Assembly: GCA_039794405.1 (NCBI GenBank) | Contig: JBDIVL010000004.1 | Span: 72,766-136,765, forward strand | Length of the DNA: 64,000 bases | Direction: 5' to 3' | From: JBDIVL01 sp039794405 | GTDB taxonomy: Bacteria; Planctomycetota; Brocadiia; Brocadiales; Brocadiaceae | Shown: positions 41,399 to 50,524 of the stretch, one piece after another | Numbering within the stretch: the first letter of the stretch is position 1 | How the letters are laid out: each line of letters begins with the position of its first letter | The notes under the pieces: generated by a model | Told to the model about the DNA's origin: nothing | What the model saw: the letters and a program-made list of their open reading frames with translations, nothing else | Databases searched by the model: none | Made by a program: the position numbers and the translations under genes

Positions 41399-42535
41399 AT
41401 GCTCATCAGCATCACGGACCAAGATGATAAAATGGTACGAGAAGAATCATTTTTGGATAATCAGTACACCGTCATTTCTCGTTCCGGTCTGAATATTACA
41501 GAAATACAACTTATAGAAATCCTCCAAAAACTTGACAAACCAAAAAAGATTCTCTTTTTAGAAAACCGTACAGGGGTAAGCGGAATTATTGCTCATGATC
41601 TATACCCCACGACAGAGACGACTATCCATTGCCTCGACTTGTATTATGCCAACAAAATTAAGAGAAACCTGTCAAAGAATGGAGTTCCGTCTGTAATGGT
41701 TAGCTGTAAACCTTATATTGAGGAGAAAGATGTCTTCGATGTAATCTTTCTTCAATTATCCAAAGGTGGTGCCACAAGAGAACTCGTGATGGATTTCATC
41801 CAACAAATTCACCAGGCACTGCAGGCAGGAGGAAAATGCTATTTTTCTGTTGAGGGAAACGACCCGTGGGTTCAGAATCAGGTGAAAAAGTCTTTTGGAG
41901 GATTTTCTCTTTCTATGATGGGTAAAACGGGATACTGCATAGCGGCAGAAAAGAAGGAAAAACTGAAGCGGATAAGGAATTTTCAAGCAGAATTTACCAT
42001 GACAATTTTTGGAAAAAAACCGATTCGGCTCTTTACCATTCCCGGTGTCTTTTCGCACAGGGAAATAGATCAGGGGGCACTGGCCCTGGCAGAAGTTGTG
42101 GCAGGAGAATCCCGAAAAGGTGATTCAGTACTGGATATGGGATGCGGATGTGGGGCCATTGGAATTTCGATTGCAGCAAACCAGGGTATAAGCAGGGTTT
42201 GCCTCGTTGATTCAAACTCACGTGCTGTCTGCATAACGGAAAAAAACTGCCGCATCAACGGCCTGGAACGCTATGAGGTAATCATGAGCGATACGGGGAT
42301 AGAAGAAGAGGATACCTTTACCCTTTTTACCGGCAATCCACCATACTTTTCTCATTACAAGATTTCAGAACTCTTTGTTAATACCGCATACAGGGCGTTG
42401 AAACCAGGTGGAAGGGCCTTTCTTGTAGCTAAAACAGCTACATGGCACTATAAATTTATGAAAAATATTTTTGGTAATGCGGAACTTATTAACAGAAGAG
42501 GTTATCAGATTATAAAATCGGTTGTACCTGATTAG
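41399..42535 (+). CDS. Class I SAM methyltransferase, RsmC/RlmG-like two-domain architecture
   Basis: 379 residues from ATG 41399, preferred because AAAGGGGA precedes it. Two Rossmann halves: a degenerate N-terminal one (KKILFLENRTGVSGIIAHDL) and a C-terminal catalytic one with motif I SVLDMGCGCGAIGISIA and motif IV TGNPPYFSHYK (NPPY/F typical of N2-guanine or N6-adenine RNA methylases). The linker FTMTIFGKKPIRLFTIPGVF matches the MTS-type family where the catalytic domain follows (FSHREIDQGALAL). Probable rRNA or tRNA methyltransferase; exact site unknown. Confidence 0.82.
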   Translation: MLISITDQDDKMVREESFLDNQYTVISRSGLNITEIQLIEILQKLDKPKKILFLENRTGVSGIIAHDLYPTTETTIHCLDLYYANKIKRNLSKNGVPSVMVSCKPYIEEKDVFDVIFLQLSKGGATRELVMDFIQQIHQALQAGGKCYFSVEGNDPWVQNQVKKSFGGFSLSMMGKTGYCIAAEKKEKLKRIRNFQAEFTMTIFGKKPIRLFTIPGVFSHREIDQGALALAEVVAGESRKGDSVLDMGCGCGAIGISIAANQGISRVCLVDSNSRAVCITEKNCRINGLERYEVIMSDTGIEEEDTFTLFTGNPPYFSHYKISELFVNTAYRALKPGGRAFLVAKTATWHYKFMKNIFGNAELINRRGYQIIKSVVPD

Positions 42536-42699
42536 GTTCAGCGTTAGAGAAGGTAGGATTGATGAAGTGTTAGCATACCAAAAACAGTTTAAACAGTTTA
42601 AGCCGTTTAAACGACTTTGTGATGGGTCTGCCGCTGACCCATTCTGCTTGTTCCCAAATGAAATTTGGGAACGAGTCCGAAACCTAACAAATTCTCTTA

Positions 42700-43428
42700 T
42701 CATTCTTTCCGCAGAACGAGGGTAATACCGATGATATTTTCCTGTTCATTAAATATCTTTGTCAGTCTTGCATTTGAATATAAGGGGGGTTGATTATTTG
42801 AGGGCAGGATCTGAAAATTAAGGGTTTTATCATGGGAATTCAGTACCGTATCCATCGGTATGGATAAACTCATGCGCGATAGGTAAGCCAAAAGGTCTCC
42901 ATTTTTCACATCCACTCCGTACGTATTCAAAAACTCTTGTGCTTCCTGGTTCATATGCTTAATCTTCCATTGCGCATCGGTAACGATTACACCCTCTGCC
43001 AAACTGGTTAAAATCGATTCCAATATCATAGCATCATCTTTTTTCGCTGCGGCTTGCCTCATACCGAGAAGTGATTTTACTCTGGCAAGCAATTCCGCTT
43101 TATTGAAGGGTTTGCTGATAAAATCATCGGCACCGGCTTCAATGCCCTTGATCCGGTCATCCATTTCGTGAAGGGCAGTAATCATCACAATCGGTATATC
43201 TTTTGTCATTCTGTCTGTACGCAATTCCCGGCAGACCTCATATCCGGTAAGTTTTGGCATCATGATATCTAATAATATTAAATCCGGATTCTCCGTCTTC
43301 GCTTTTTTCAGTGCCTCTTCGCCGTCATATGCCTCAATCACATCGTATTCGGAACTGGTGAGAATTACCCGCAGCAATTTCACATTTTGTTTAATATCAT
43401 CTGCTACTAATATTTTTGGCCTGTTCAT
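42700..43428 (-). CDS. Response regulator with PAS domain
   Basis: 242 residues. Receiver domain (about 1-122) with the phosphoacceptor Asp in LILLDIMMPKLTGYEV, acidic pair ADD near the start, and KPF Lys. The C-terminal half (about 135-240) is a PAS domain (EGVIVTDAQWKIKHMNQEAQ). It has no DNA-binding or enzymatic output, so it likely passes signal to a partner. Seven bp separate it from the upstream single-domain regulator. Confidence 0.88.
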   Translation of the reverse strand: MNRPKILVADDIKQNVKLLRVILTSSEYDVIEAYDGEEALKKAKTENPDLILLDIMMPKLTGYEVCRELRTDRMTKDIPIVMITALHEMDDRIKGIEAGADDFISKPFNKAELLARVKSLLGMRQAAAKKDDAMILESILTSLAEGVIVTDAQWKIKHMNQEAQEFLNTYGVDVKNGDLLAYLSRMSLSIPMDTVLNSHDKTLNFQILPSNNQPPLYSNARLTKIFNEQENIIGITLVLRKE

Positions 43429-43435
43429 TTTCCGA

Positions 43436-43810
43436 TTAGCCCTTCTTTATATATTTTTCTACCATAAGCGGTAATTCCTGAGTATTAATGGGCTTACTGA
43501 TATATGCATTACATCCCGCCTCTAAGATTTTTTGTTCGTCCCCTTTCATGGCATAAGCAGTTACTGCGATAATGGGGATATCTTTTATCGCTGTGTCTTC
43601 CTTGATTTGTTTCACCAGCGTAATTCCGTCAATACCGGGAAGTTGGATATCCATAAGGATGATATCCGGTTTTTGGGTTTTTAATATGCCTAACGCTTCT
43701 TCCCCGGTAGCCGCCTCGATTACTGTATAACCTTTTGCCTTGAGTATTACACGCATGAGCTTTCTATTCTTTTCGTTATCTTCAACAATCAGCACATTTT
43801 TATCAGGCAT
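43436..43810 (-). CDS. Single-domain response regulator (CheY/DivK-like)
   Basis: 124 residues, receiver only: VLIVEDNEKNRKLMRVIL, phosphoacceptor in DIILMDIQLPGIDGITL, Thr in IIAVTAYAMKGDEQ, Lys in ISKPINTQELP. The DivK-like sequence EAGCNAYISKPI is typical. It probably shuttles phosphate among histidine kinases, with the hybrid kinase upstream (separated by a repeat element) the natural partner. Confidence 0.92.
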   Translation of the reverse strand: MPDKNVLIVEDNEKNRKLMRVILKAKGYTVIEAATGEEALGILKTQKPDIILMDIQLPGIDGITLVKQIKEDTAIKDIPIIAVTAYAMKGDEQKILEAGCNAYISKPINTQELPLMVEKYIKKG

Positions 43811-44182
43811 ACGTTTTTCCTTAAAAACTTGACATGCAATCTATCTTTATAAATGGATTAAATTAGATTGGGTTTAAGATACAAAACCTAACGATTTTCT
43901 TGTCATTCCGAACACATTCACTGCGTTCAGGGTAAACTCCATGAGAAATCTTAACAGCCTAGAAGTTATCCCAAAATCTCAATTGAATATCTATAATCAT
44001 TTGAGATATAGTGTTTCTATGGGGAGAAATCTTCATGCTCTGTAAGCCAGCTCCGGAGGTGGCACTGACAAACTCTGTTTGTCAGTGTTTTCTATTCCAT
44101 ATCCATGTGCGTATTTAAACAAACACGGACAAACCAGTTTGTCCGTGCCACTATGAAAGCCACTTAAATAAAATAAAAAATC
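43811..44182. other. Intergenic region with family E repeat
   Basis: Mostly the repeat described at 43970-44153, preceded by CTTGTCATTCCGAACACATTC and TTAGATTGGGTTTAAGATAC, a dispersed leader also seen near 35140. No gene. Confidence 0.5.
43970..44153 (+). repeat. Dispersed repeat family E, copy 2
   Basis: Begins AGAAGTTATCCCAAAATCTC and contains CACTGACAAAC...GTTTGTCAGTG and CACGGACAAACCAGTTTGTCCGTG-type hairpins in the same order as at 36231-36422. Ends at GTGCCACTATG. Confidence 0.75.
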
Positions 44183-46597
44183 CTATTTTGTGCGCAACAC
44201 TTCTATATTTTTAACGGCCATAAGAAGGTCTTCTTTTGTATGGGTACCTTTTTTCACGATGGACAGGATATTACCGTTTAATACTTCTTTTTCCTGCGGT
44301 GTAATATCTTTGGCGGAACAAATAATAATGGGTATCTTCTTTGCCGTTGGATGAACCCTGAGCCTCTCAACTACATCAAATCCGCTGATCTCAGGCATCA
44401 TAAGATCCAGGATAATAAGGTCAGGGTTGTTGTTTATCGCAAGGTTAATCCCTGCCTTGCCACTATACGCTTTCAGCACACAAAAACCTTCACTGTCTAA
44501 CATGGCACTCATATATTTAACTGCATTTACATCGTCATCTACAACCAATATCTTCATAGGGTTGCCTTTCATTTTTCTACCAGAGGCGCAGGCATTCACC
44601 GTATTAATAAGTTTTTCCTTGTCGACAGGCTTGGTTATATATTCGGTCGCACCAAGACTGTATCCAAGTTCTTTGTTATCTATCATTGATACTATGATTA
44701 CGGGAATATCAGCGGTATCCGGGGAATTTTTCAGCCCGGAGAGGACATCCCATCCATCTATCTTCGGAAGCATAATATCAAGGGTGATTAAAAATGGATG
44801 AAATTCCTTCACTTTTTTTATTGCATCTTCACCATCTATTGCAACAATTACCTGATAACCTGCGTTTGTTAGATACACCTTGAGGAGTTCCGCAGCCATG
44901 CGGTCATCCTCTACAACCAGGATCGTTTTTGACTCCTCTTTTCTTTTTGTTTCAAGAGAGGGCAATTTGGTTTTGACTTCTGGTGGTTCCGGTATTTTAT
45001 GTGAGGCCTTCAGGGGGATAGTAAAAAAGAATGTACTTCCTTTCTCAAATTCACTGTGAAACCAAATCTTTCCACCATGCATTTCAACAATCCTTTTTGT
45101 CAAGGTAAGCCCAAGCCCTGTTCCCTCATATTTTCGGGCAAAAGAACTATCCGCCTGCCAGAATTCTTTAAATATCTTTTCCTGGTCTTCAGGCTTTATT
45201 CCAATACCGGTATCTGCTACGGATACTTCTAATGTATCGTCGATAATATGTGCTTTCGTGGTAATGCTGCCATTTTGTGGCGTAAATTTTATGGCATTCG
45301 AGATCAGGTTGTACAAAATTTGTTTAAATTTTACACGGTCTGCTTCAAGGTATTTTACATCCGGATGTATGGTTGTAGATAGCAACAAATTCTTTTTCTT
45401 GGCGAGTTCCTTGAGGATATGAAATACGTCTGTAATTGTATCCGGTACAAAAAAGACCTCATATTGTAACGTCATCTTACCTGCTTCAATTTTTGATAAA
45501 TCCAGTATATCATTGATCATTTGCAAGAGATGCTGACCACTGCTGTGAATGTCCTGAACAAATTCTACCTGTTCTTCATTTAAATCACCGGGGATTTTGT
45601 CCTTAAGCACCTCTGCAAAACCGATTATTGCATTTAATGGTGTACGCAATTCATGAGACATATTGGAAAGAAACTCCGATTTCATCTTATTTGCCCGTTC
45701 CAATTCTAGATTGACCCTTTGGAGATGTGCGGTCTTTTCAGCAATTCTCTGCTCCAGTGTGCTATATAAGGACTGCAGTTTGATTGACATATCATTAAAG
45801 GCCATGGCGAGCTGGCCGACTTCATCGTTGGAGGATATATTCACCCTTGTCGTAAAGTCGGCTGTTTTTGTAATGGTTGTAACGGCGGCTGTCAATCTCT
45901 CTATTGGTTTCATGAATTTTCTTGTTATAAAAAATATAATGGCTACGATTAATATGACACTGACAGCACTCATAGTGATAAAAAAGACAATATTTGCTGC
46001 AAACCGCCGTTCGGCTATTTCTTTTGGAACAATGACACTGATTGCCCCTCTTACATCTCCAATCTTGTAATCGTAGCCTATCGTATAATTTTTTTGAATA
46101 AATTCAGGGGCTTCTTCCTTAGGCCCGTGGCAGAGAAGGCAGTCCTCCTTTACGTGTAAGGCATAAAGATAACGTTCAACCCTTTTTCCTCCTATAATAT
46201 CTTCAGCCCAGTATTCAGAAAAATTAGAGTCTTTTTCCATTTCGAGGAGTATCTTCTCTTCAAAAGCATCAGGCCTGTTTTCTTTTCTTCTAAATTTTAA
46301 ACTTGTCTGTTTAATGGTATATCCTGTTTTTTCGGCAAATTTTTCTCCAATAGCATGACCGGAAATAGCGGGAATGAAATACTTCGTCTTCTCATTGATT
46401 TCGATATCTGATTCCTGTAGGGCTGAAGCAAGATAATTCCTCGTAGTCTCTAGTTCCATGGCGATTAACTTGGCTTTTTCCCGAAATTCTTTGACAAACT
46501 CATTGCGTGTTCTCTTGTAAATAAAAAAGGCAATGGTGCCGTTTAAGGCAACAAGCAGTACGGCTAAGAGGATAACAAGTTTATGTCTAATCTTCAT
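44183..46597 (-). CDS. Hybrid histidine kinase with heme-type (CxxCH) sensor domain and two receivers
   Basis: 804 residues. One membrane segment (about 8-26), a sensor region with the c-type heme motif CLLCHGP (153-159) in the Tll0287/DUF3365-like context (YGYDYKIGDVRGAISVIVPK), a second membrane segment (about 207-230), a HAMP domain, the dimerisation helix with phospho-His in SNMSHELRTPLNAIIGF, an ATPase domain (NLISNAIKFTPQNG, DTGIGIKPEDQEK, GTGLGLTLTKRIVE), then two receiver domains with Asp in ITLDIMLPKIDGWDV and LIILDLMMPEISGFDV. It should sense redox state, heme ligand or a small molecule outside the membrane. Its start overlaps the GH15-ferredoxin gene by 11 bp. Confidence 0.88.
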   Translation of the reverse strand: MKIRHKLVILLAVLLVALNGTIAFFIYKRTRNEFVKEFREKAKLIAMELETTRNYLASALQESDIEINEKTKYFIPAISGHAIGEKFAEKTGYTIKQTSLKFRRKENRPDAFEEKILLEMEKDSNFSEYWAEDIIGGKRVERYLYALHVKEDCLLCHGPKEEAPEFIQKNYTIGYDYKIGDVRGAISVIVPKEIAERRFAANIVFFITMSAVSVILIVAIIFFITRKFMKPIERLTAAVTTITKTADFTTRVNISSNDEVGQLAMAFNDMSIKLQSLYSTLEQRIAEKTAHLQRVNLELERANKMKSEFLSNMSHELRTPLNAIIGFAEVLKDKIPGDLNEEQVEFVQDIHSSGQHLLQMINDILDLSKIEAGKMTLQYEVFFVPDTITDVFHILKELAKKKNLLLSTTIHPDVKYLEADRVKFKQILYNLISNAIKFTPQNGSITTKAHIIDDTLEVSVADTGIGIKPEDQEKIFKEFWQADSSFARKYEGTGLGLTLTKRIVEMHGGKIWFHSEFEKGSTFFFTIPLKASHKIPEPPEVKTKLPSLETKRKEESKTILVVEDDRMAAELLKVYLTNAGYQVIVAIDGEDAIKKVKEFHPFLITLDIMLPKIDGWDVLSGLKNSPDTADIPVIIVSMIDNKELGYSLGATEYITKPVDKEKLINTVNACASGRKMKGNPMKILVVDDDVNAVKYMSAMLDSEGFCVLKAYSGKAGINLAINNNPDLIILDLMMPEISGFDVVERLRVHPTAKKIPIIICSAKDITPQEKEVLNGNILSIVKKGTHTKEDLLMAVKNIEVLRTK

Positions 46598-48923
46598 GCT
46601 TCTTTTCTATTGAGATCGCCCCTAAAGGGCAGCATTTTTCAAAGCCTGGTCCGACATTCCAGGATGGTGCCTTCTCGGCAATTATTTTTGCTTTATCATC
46701 AATTACATCAATAACGCCCCTTGAGTTTAAGACACAAATCCCGCAACCAACACACAGTCTTTTGTCTATGCTTACAACAATACATTCACCGTTGTCTTTT
46801 ATATCGGCCCGGTCCAGATATTGTGCGTGTTCCTGGTCAGGAATTGTGCCAAGATACACTGAGGAACGTTTTTTTATTTGCTGTCGACCTGCCCGGTCAT
46901 AACGGAATATAGATCGCCCGCATTGTTTACAAGTATGCAGCTCCTGTAATTTTTCAAGATAATGCATTACCGTTTGAACTACGGTAGCATGGCTCCATGT
47001 CAACGGGGAGACGGAAACGGGTTCACCGGTAAAAGGGTTTATTTGCTCTGCCAGTACACCGGAAGGCAGCGCATGGGATACGGCCCACCGGAGATAGTTT
47101 ACTACACGTTCAAGATCTTCGGTGGATTTTGCTATCGATATATAATATTGCGCCAGCCACATGGTACAGATTATCCATGGGTTGCCTGGAACTGAATCAT
47201 CGTTCCAGGAGCGCTGATATAGGTCGCGCTCATAGCGTGCAATCCCGCCGATTTTCGTCCCAACCCATAAAGTTTCCTCAATTGCTTTCATCGTATTTTG
47301 TATCTTTATGTCATGAGGATCGTAAACGTCAAAGGCAAACATGGCGTACAGGCTTGCATCTACGGTTGCATCAGCCTCAAATCCCCCTCCTTTTTTTGGA
47401 TAGATCATTCTCAGGAATCTTTTATGCTTTTCACTGTAAAGATATTGATCTATTGACGTTTTCATTTGTGCTGCAGCCTCTCTGTATATTTTCGCTTTTT
47501 CAATATGATAAAAGATATCAGAAAAATTAGCAGCGGCTATCAGCCCGCTGTATACCGTGGCTGTAGTAAACGATAATATGCCGCGTCTTTCTTCCCACAG
47601 ATCGTAAGAAGGAAGGGGTAGTCCTGTTTGCTCATCCCGGTAACTTACAAGAAAATCTGCTGCTTTTTCAATAAAGGTATGATACAGCGGACGTATCACT
47701 TCAATCTTTCTATACATGTCATAATACTGCCACATTACCCAAAGAAGCAAGGCCGTTTCGTCTTCCTGAATTGGTACATGGATCTCTTCGTCCTTAACCC
47801 ACGGATGCCATGAACTGCCGAAAGAGCCATCAGGATTATATTTGTGCAGCAAGAATCCGCTTTCAACCATAACGCTTGCACAGAAATTGTAGGGAGTAAT
47901 AACGTTGGCACAAAAATCAAAGAATTTCCTGCACATCGTGGTATAGCCTGCCTTCATGAGTGCATAGCTTACAAATGCACCGTCACGGGGCCACATATAA
48001 CTATATGTATCTTTTGCATACTGTCTGATATCTGAATCGTTTGCAGCAATAATTGCACCCCCGTTATCGATTTGTGTTGCAAGTACCAGGAGGCTCCTTT
48101 TAAAAAGATGAACCACATCCTGCGGCAGGTTTCCAAAATTAAATTCTTCTTTATTAACCCAATGCCACCAGTAACTTGCTGTCCTGTCAATGATTTTCTG
48201 GGGTTTTTCACGTAAAAGAATGTCGTTCAAGGTATTAATTTCATTATAATTATTGCCGACAGCAATCCAGTAGTACACAACAGCCTCCTGAAGGGATGGA
48301 ATTTCTATCGAAGCCCCAATCGTTGAGTCAACCGAGCCCTGTGCGATGGGATTTCCCCCTAAAATTCCGTCTTCAGCATCACGCCAGGTCCCTTCTGCAC
48401 CCCGATGCCTTTTAATTCCCGTGGCATATTCCCGGACACCCCAGATATCTCCTGCAGAACAATTTATTAAAAAATACCGGGAGCCTTTGTAATGGATAAG
48501 ACAATTGAGCTTTGCATCATAGAATGCTGTGTCGCCAATCTCATTTTCCATAATACTAAAGTCTTGATGAAAAAAGAGACGGATCTCTCTTCTCTCGTTT
48601 CTCAGGTTCCTGACGGTCACCTTTCGCACGTAGATATTTTTTTCAAAATCAACGGTATCGTTACAAACAAGCCGGACGCCTAACTTTTCGTGAAGGGCCT
48701 GTACCGAGGTTACCAGGGTTTCTTCTGCATATCCCAGGGAAAGTTTCCACTCTTTGGCATTTACCCACGAGAATCCTTCCTGAGTCCATACGCCAAATCG
48801 GCTAGGATTGCCCATCGCATGATTTTCTTTTCCTATATAGGGATAATAGAGATCGCGAATGGTGTAATCTGCATCAAATGCAACTAATAAAGAACCGTTA
48901 CTAACCGGAATGTCTCTCGGCAC
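46587..48923 (-). CDS. GH15 glucoamylase-type hydrolase fused to a C-terminal [4Fe-4S] ferredoxin-like domain
   Basis: GTG at 48923 is preferred to an ATG 37 codons upstream because the family begins MPRDIPVSNGSLLVAFDADY exactly there and AAAGGA lies 8 bp before it; the protein is then about 778 residues. The GH15 part has DLYYPYIGKENHA, YSYMWPRDGAFVSYALMKAG and VPIQEDETALLLW, the (alpha/alpha)6 catalytic region. The C-terminus holds two additions: a zinc-ribbon-like CKQCGRSIFRYDRAGR and a ferredoxin-like CVGCGICVLNSRGV plus FEKCCPLGAI, giving the four Cys of a [4Fe-4S] cluster. A ferredoxin fused to GH15 is unusual. It should cleave alpha-glucosidic bonds (trehalose, glycogen or dextrin); the role of the cluster is unknown. 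Coupled to the heme-sensor kinase gene. Confidence 0.82.
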   Translation of the reverse strand: MPRDIPVSNGSLLVAFDADYTIRDLYYPYIGKENHAMGNPSRFGVWTQEGFSWVNAKEWKLSLGYAEETLVTSVQALHEKLGVRLVCNDTVDFEKNIYVRKVTVRNLRNERREIRLFFHQDFSIMENEIGDTAFYDAKLNCLIHYKGSRYFLINCSAGDIWGVREYATGIKRHRGAEGTWRDAEDGILGGNPIAQGSVDSTIGASIEIPSLQEAVVYYWIAVGNNYNEINTLNDILLREKPQKIIDRTASYWWHWVNKEEFNFGNLPQDVVHLFKRSLLVLATQIDNGGAIIAANDSDIRQYAKDTYSYMWPRDGAFVSYALMKAGYTTMCRKFFDFCANVITPYNFCASVMVESGFLLHKYNPDGSFGSSWHPWVKDEEIHVPIQEDETALLLWVMWQYYDMYRKIEVIRPLYHTFIEKAADFLVSYRDEQTGLPLPSYDLWEERRGILSFTTATVYSGLIAAANFSDIFYHIEKAKIYREAAAQMKTSIDQYLYSEKHKRFLRMIYPKKGGGFEADATVDASLYAMFAFDVYDPHDIKIQNTMKAIEETLWVGTKIGGIARYERDLYQRSWNDDSVPGNPWIICTMWLAQYYISIAKSTEDLERVVNYLRWAVSHALPSGVLAEQINPFTGEPVSVSPLTWSHATVVQTVMHYLEKLQELHTCKQCGRSIFRYDRAGRQQIKKRSSVYLGTIPDQEHAQYLDRADIKDNGECIVVSIDKRLCVGCGICVLNSRGVIDVIDDKAKIIAEKAPSWNVGPGFEKCCPLGAISIEKKHED

Positions 48924-48958
48924 AATTATTTTCCTTTGTCGGATATACGATTTTATGA

Positions 48959-49004
48959 TGTTCCGGTAAATCGTCTCACCGGAACAAACCAGCACCGATG
49001 CTGG
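48959..49004 (-). promoter_or_regulatory. Two adjacent hairpins in the leader of the GH15-ferredoxin gene
   Basis: TGTTCCGGT, 10 nt, ACCGGAACA is a perfect 9-bp stem. It is followed by CCAGCA CCGA TGCTGG. A further ACCGGAACAT...CACCGGT motif lies at about 49022-49040. They fall between RtcB and the GTG start and could be a leader structure or a repeat. Function is inferred. Confidence 0.35.
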
Positions 49005-49060
49005 CTTCGGTATGATGACACACCGGAACATCACACCGGTTTGAAATTCCTATACATAAA

Positions 49061-50512
49061 TTAGCCCTTAATAACACATAACGGTTTCAGTTGGGCTATC
49101 TTTTTACTGATTCCGGCATGTTCCACAACGTCTACAACCTCTGTCACATCCTTGTAAGCTTCTGGGAGTTCTTCATCCAGTGTAGCGCGGCTGTCCGCAC
49201 AGACGAATATTCCCTTTTCCTTTAGCTCCTGTGCTATATTTCTGCCTTTGGCCGTTTTCATGGCCTGATTTCTGCTCATGACCCTACCCGCTCCATGGCA
49301 TGTACTGCCAAAGGTATCTTCGTATGCCCTTTCCGTCCCTGTCAGTACATAGGAACAACGTCCCATATCTCCCGGTATTAAGACAGGCTGACCGACCTCT
49401 TTATAAGCGGCCGGGATATTGGGATGGTGCGGGGGAAAAGCACGTGTCGCACCTTTCCGGTGAACACATAACCTTCTCTTTCGGTCCTCCACGACATGTT
49501 CCTCTATTTTTGCAATATTATGGCATACGTCATAGACGAGTGATATCCGGGATTCGCTGGGGTTTATGTTGAGCGTCTTTTCAAATGATTCCCTTACCCA
49601 GTGGGTGATCATTTGTCGGTTGGCAAAGGCATAGTTAGCGGCGCAGGCCATTGCTGCAAGATATTCTTTTCCCTGCGGCGAACTGATTGGTGCACAACAC
49701 AACTGACGATCAGGCAATTCTATATGATACTTTTGCGATGCACGTATCATGGTTTGTATAAAATCATCGCATATCTGATAACCTAATCCCCTCGACCCTG
49801 TATGTATTACGACCGTGATTCCATCCTTTCTAAGTCCTAACACACGGGCAATTTCATTATGGTAAATCTCTGATACGTAGCCAACCTCAACGAAGTGATT
49901 TCCGGAACCGAGCGTACCTAATTGCGCACGTCCTCGCTCTAAAGCACGATTTGAAACCAATTCAGGGATAGCACCTGGAATACATCCATTCTCTTCAATA
50001 TGCTCCAGGTCCTCTTTCGTTCCGTAGCCTTGAGAAACAGCCCAGCGTGCACCATTTTTAAGCACGTTTTTTTCGTTTTGCTGCGAAAGTTTTAAATCTT
50101 TGCGATGTGACCCTACACCCGATGGTATATTGATAAACAAACTATTTACGAGTGACCCCAAATCGCTCATAATCTCTTCACGATACAATCCTGTCCTGAG
50201 TAATCTTACACCACAATTGATGTCATACCCTACACCTCCCGGTGAAACAACTCCTTCATCCATATCAAACGCAGCTACACCACCGATAGGAAATCCATAT
50301 CCCCAGTGGATATCAGGCATTGCCAGCGAATGCTGCACGATTCCAGGAAGGTAGGAAACATTTATTACCTGCTGCAGGCTTTCATCTTTTTGGATTTCCT
50401 GTATCATACTTTCATCGGCATATACCATACCATCAACCCTCATCTTGCCTTCCCTTGGGATACGCCAACGATATGCATCAATTTTTTGAATTTTATATGT
50501 ACCCTTTTCCAT
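49061..50512 (-). CDS. rtcB: RNA-splicing ligase RtcB
   Basis: 483 residues. Conserved blocks VGYDINCGVRLLRTGL (metal-binding Cys), HTGSRGLGYQIC, YDVCHNIAKIEEH, VHRKGATRAFPP and TCHGAGRVMSRNQA (with the guanylylated His) are all present. RtcB joins RNA 2',3'-cyclic phosphate (or 3'-phosphate) ends to 5'-OH ends using GTP and Mn2+, acting in RNA repair and tRNA splicing-type ligation. Its partner archease lies 12 bp upstream on the same strand. Confidence 0.96.
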   Translation of the reverse strand: MEKGTYKIQKIDAYRWRIPREGKMRVDGMVYADESMIQEIQKDESLQQVINVSYLPGIVQHSLAMPDIHWGYGFPIGGVAAFDMDEGVVSPGGVGYDINCGVRLLRTGLYREEIMSDLGSLVNSLFINIPSGVGSHRKDLKLSQQNEKNVLKNGARWAVSQGYGTKEDLEHIEENGCIPGAIPELVSNRALERGRAQLGTLGSGNHFVEVGYVSEIYHNEIARVLGLRKDGITVVIHTGSRGLGYQICDDFIQTMIRASQKYHIELPDRQLCCAPISSPQGKEYLAAMACAANYAFANRQMITHWVRESFEKTLNINPSESRISLVYDVCHNIAKIEEHVVEDRKRRLCVHRKGATRAFPPHHPNIPAAYKEVGQPVLIPGDMGRCSYVLTGTERAYEDTFGSTCHGAGRVMSRNQAMKTAKGRNIAQELKEKGIFVCADSRATLDEELPEAYKDVTEVVDVVEHAGISKKIAQLKPLCVIKG

Positions 50513-50524
50513 ACGATATCTTTC

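Noticed and set aside
41214..41492. 92-codon frame overlapping the methyltransferase start
   Set aside because: Starts inside repeat family D; the methyltransferase frame has a better ribosome binding site and conserved motifs.
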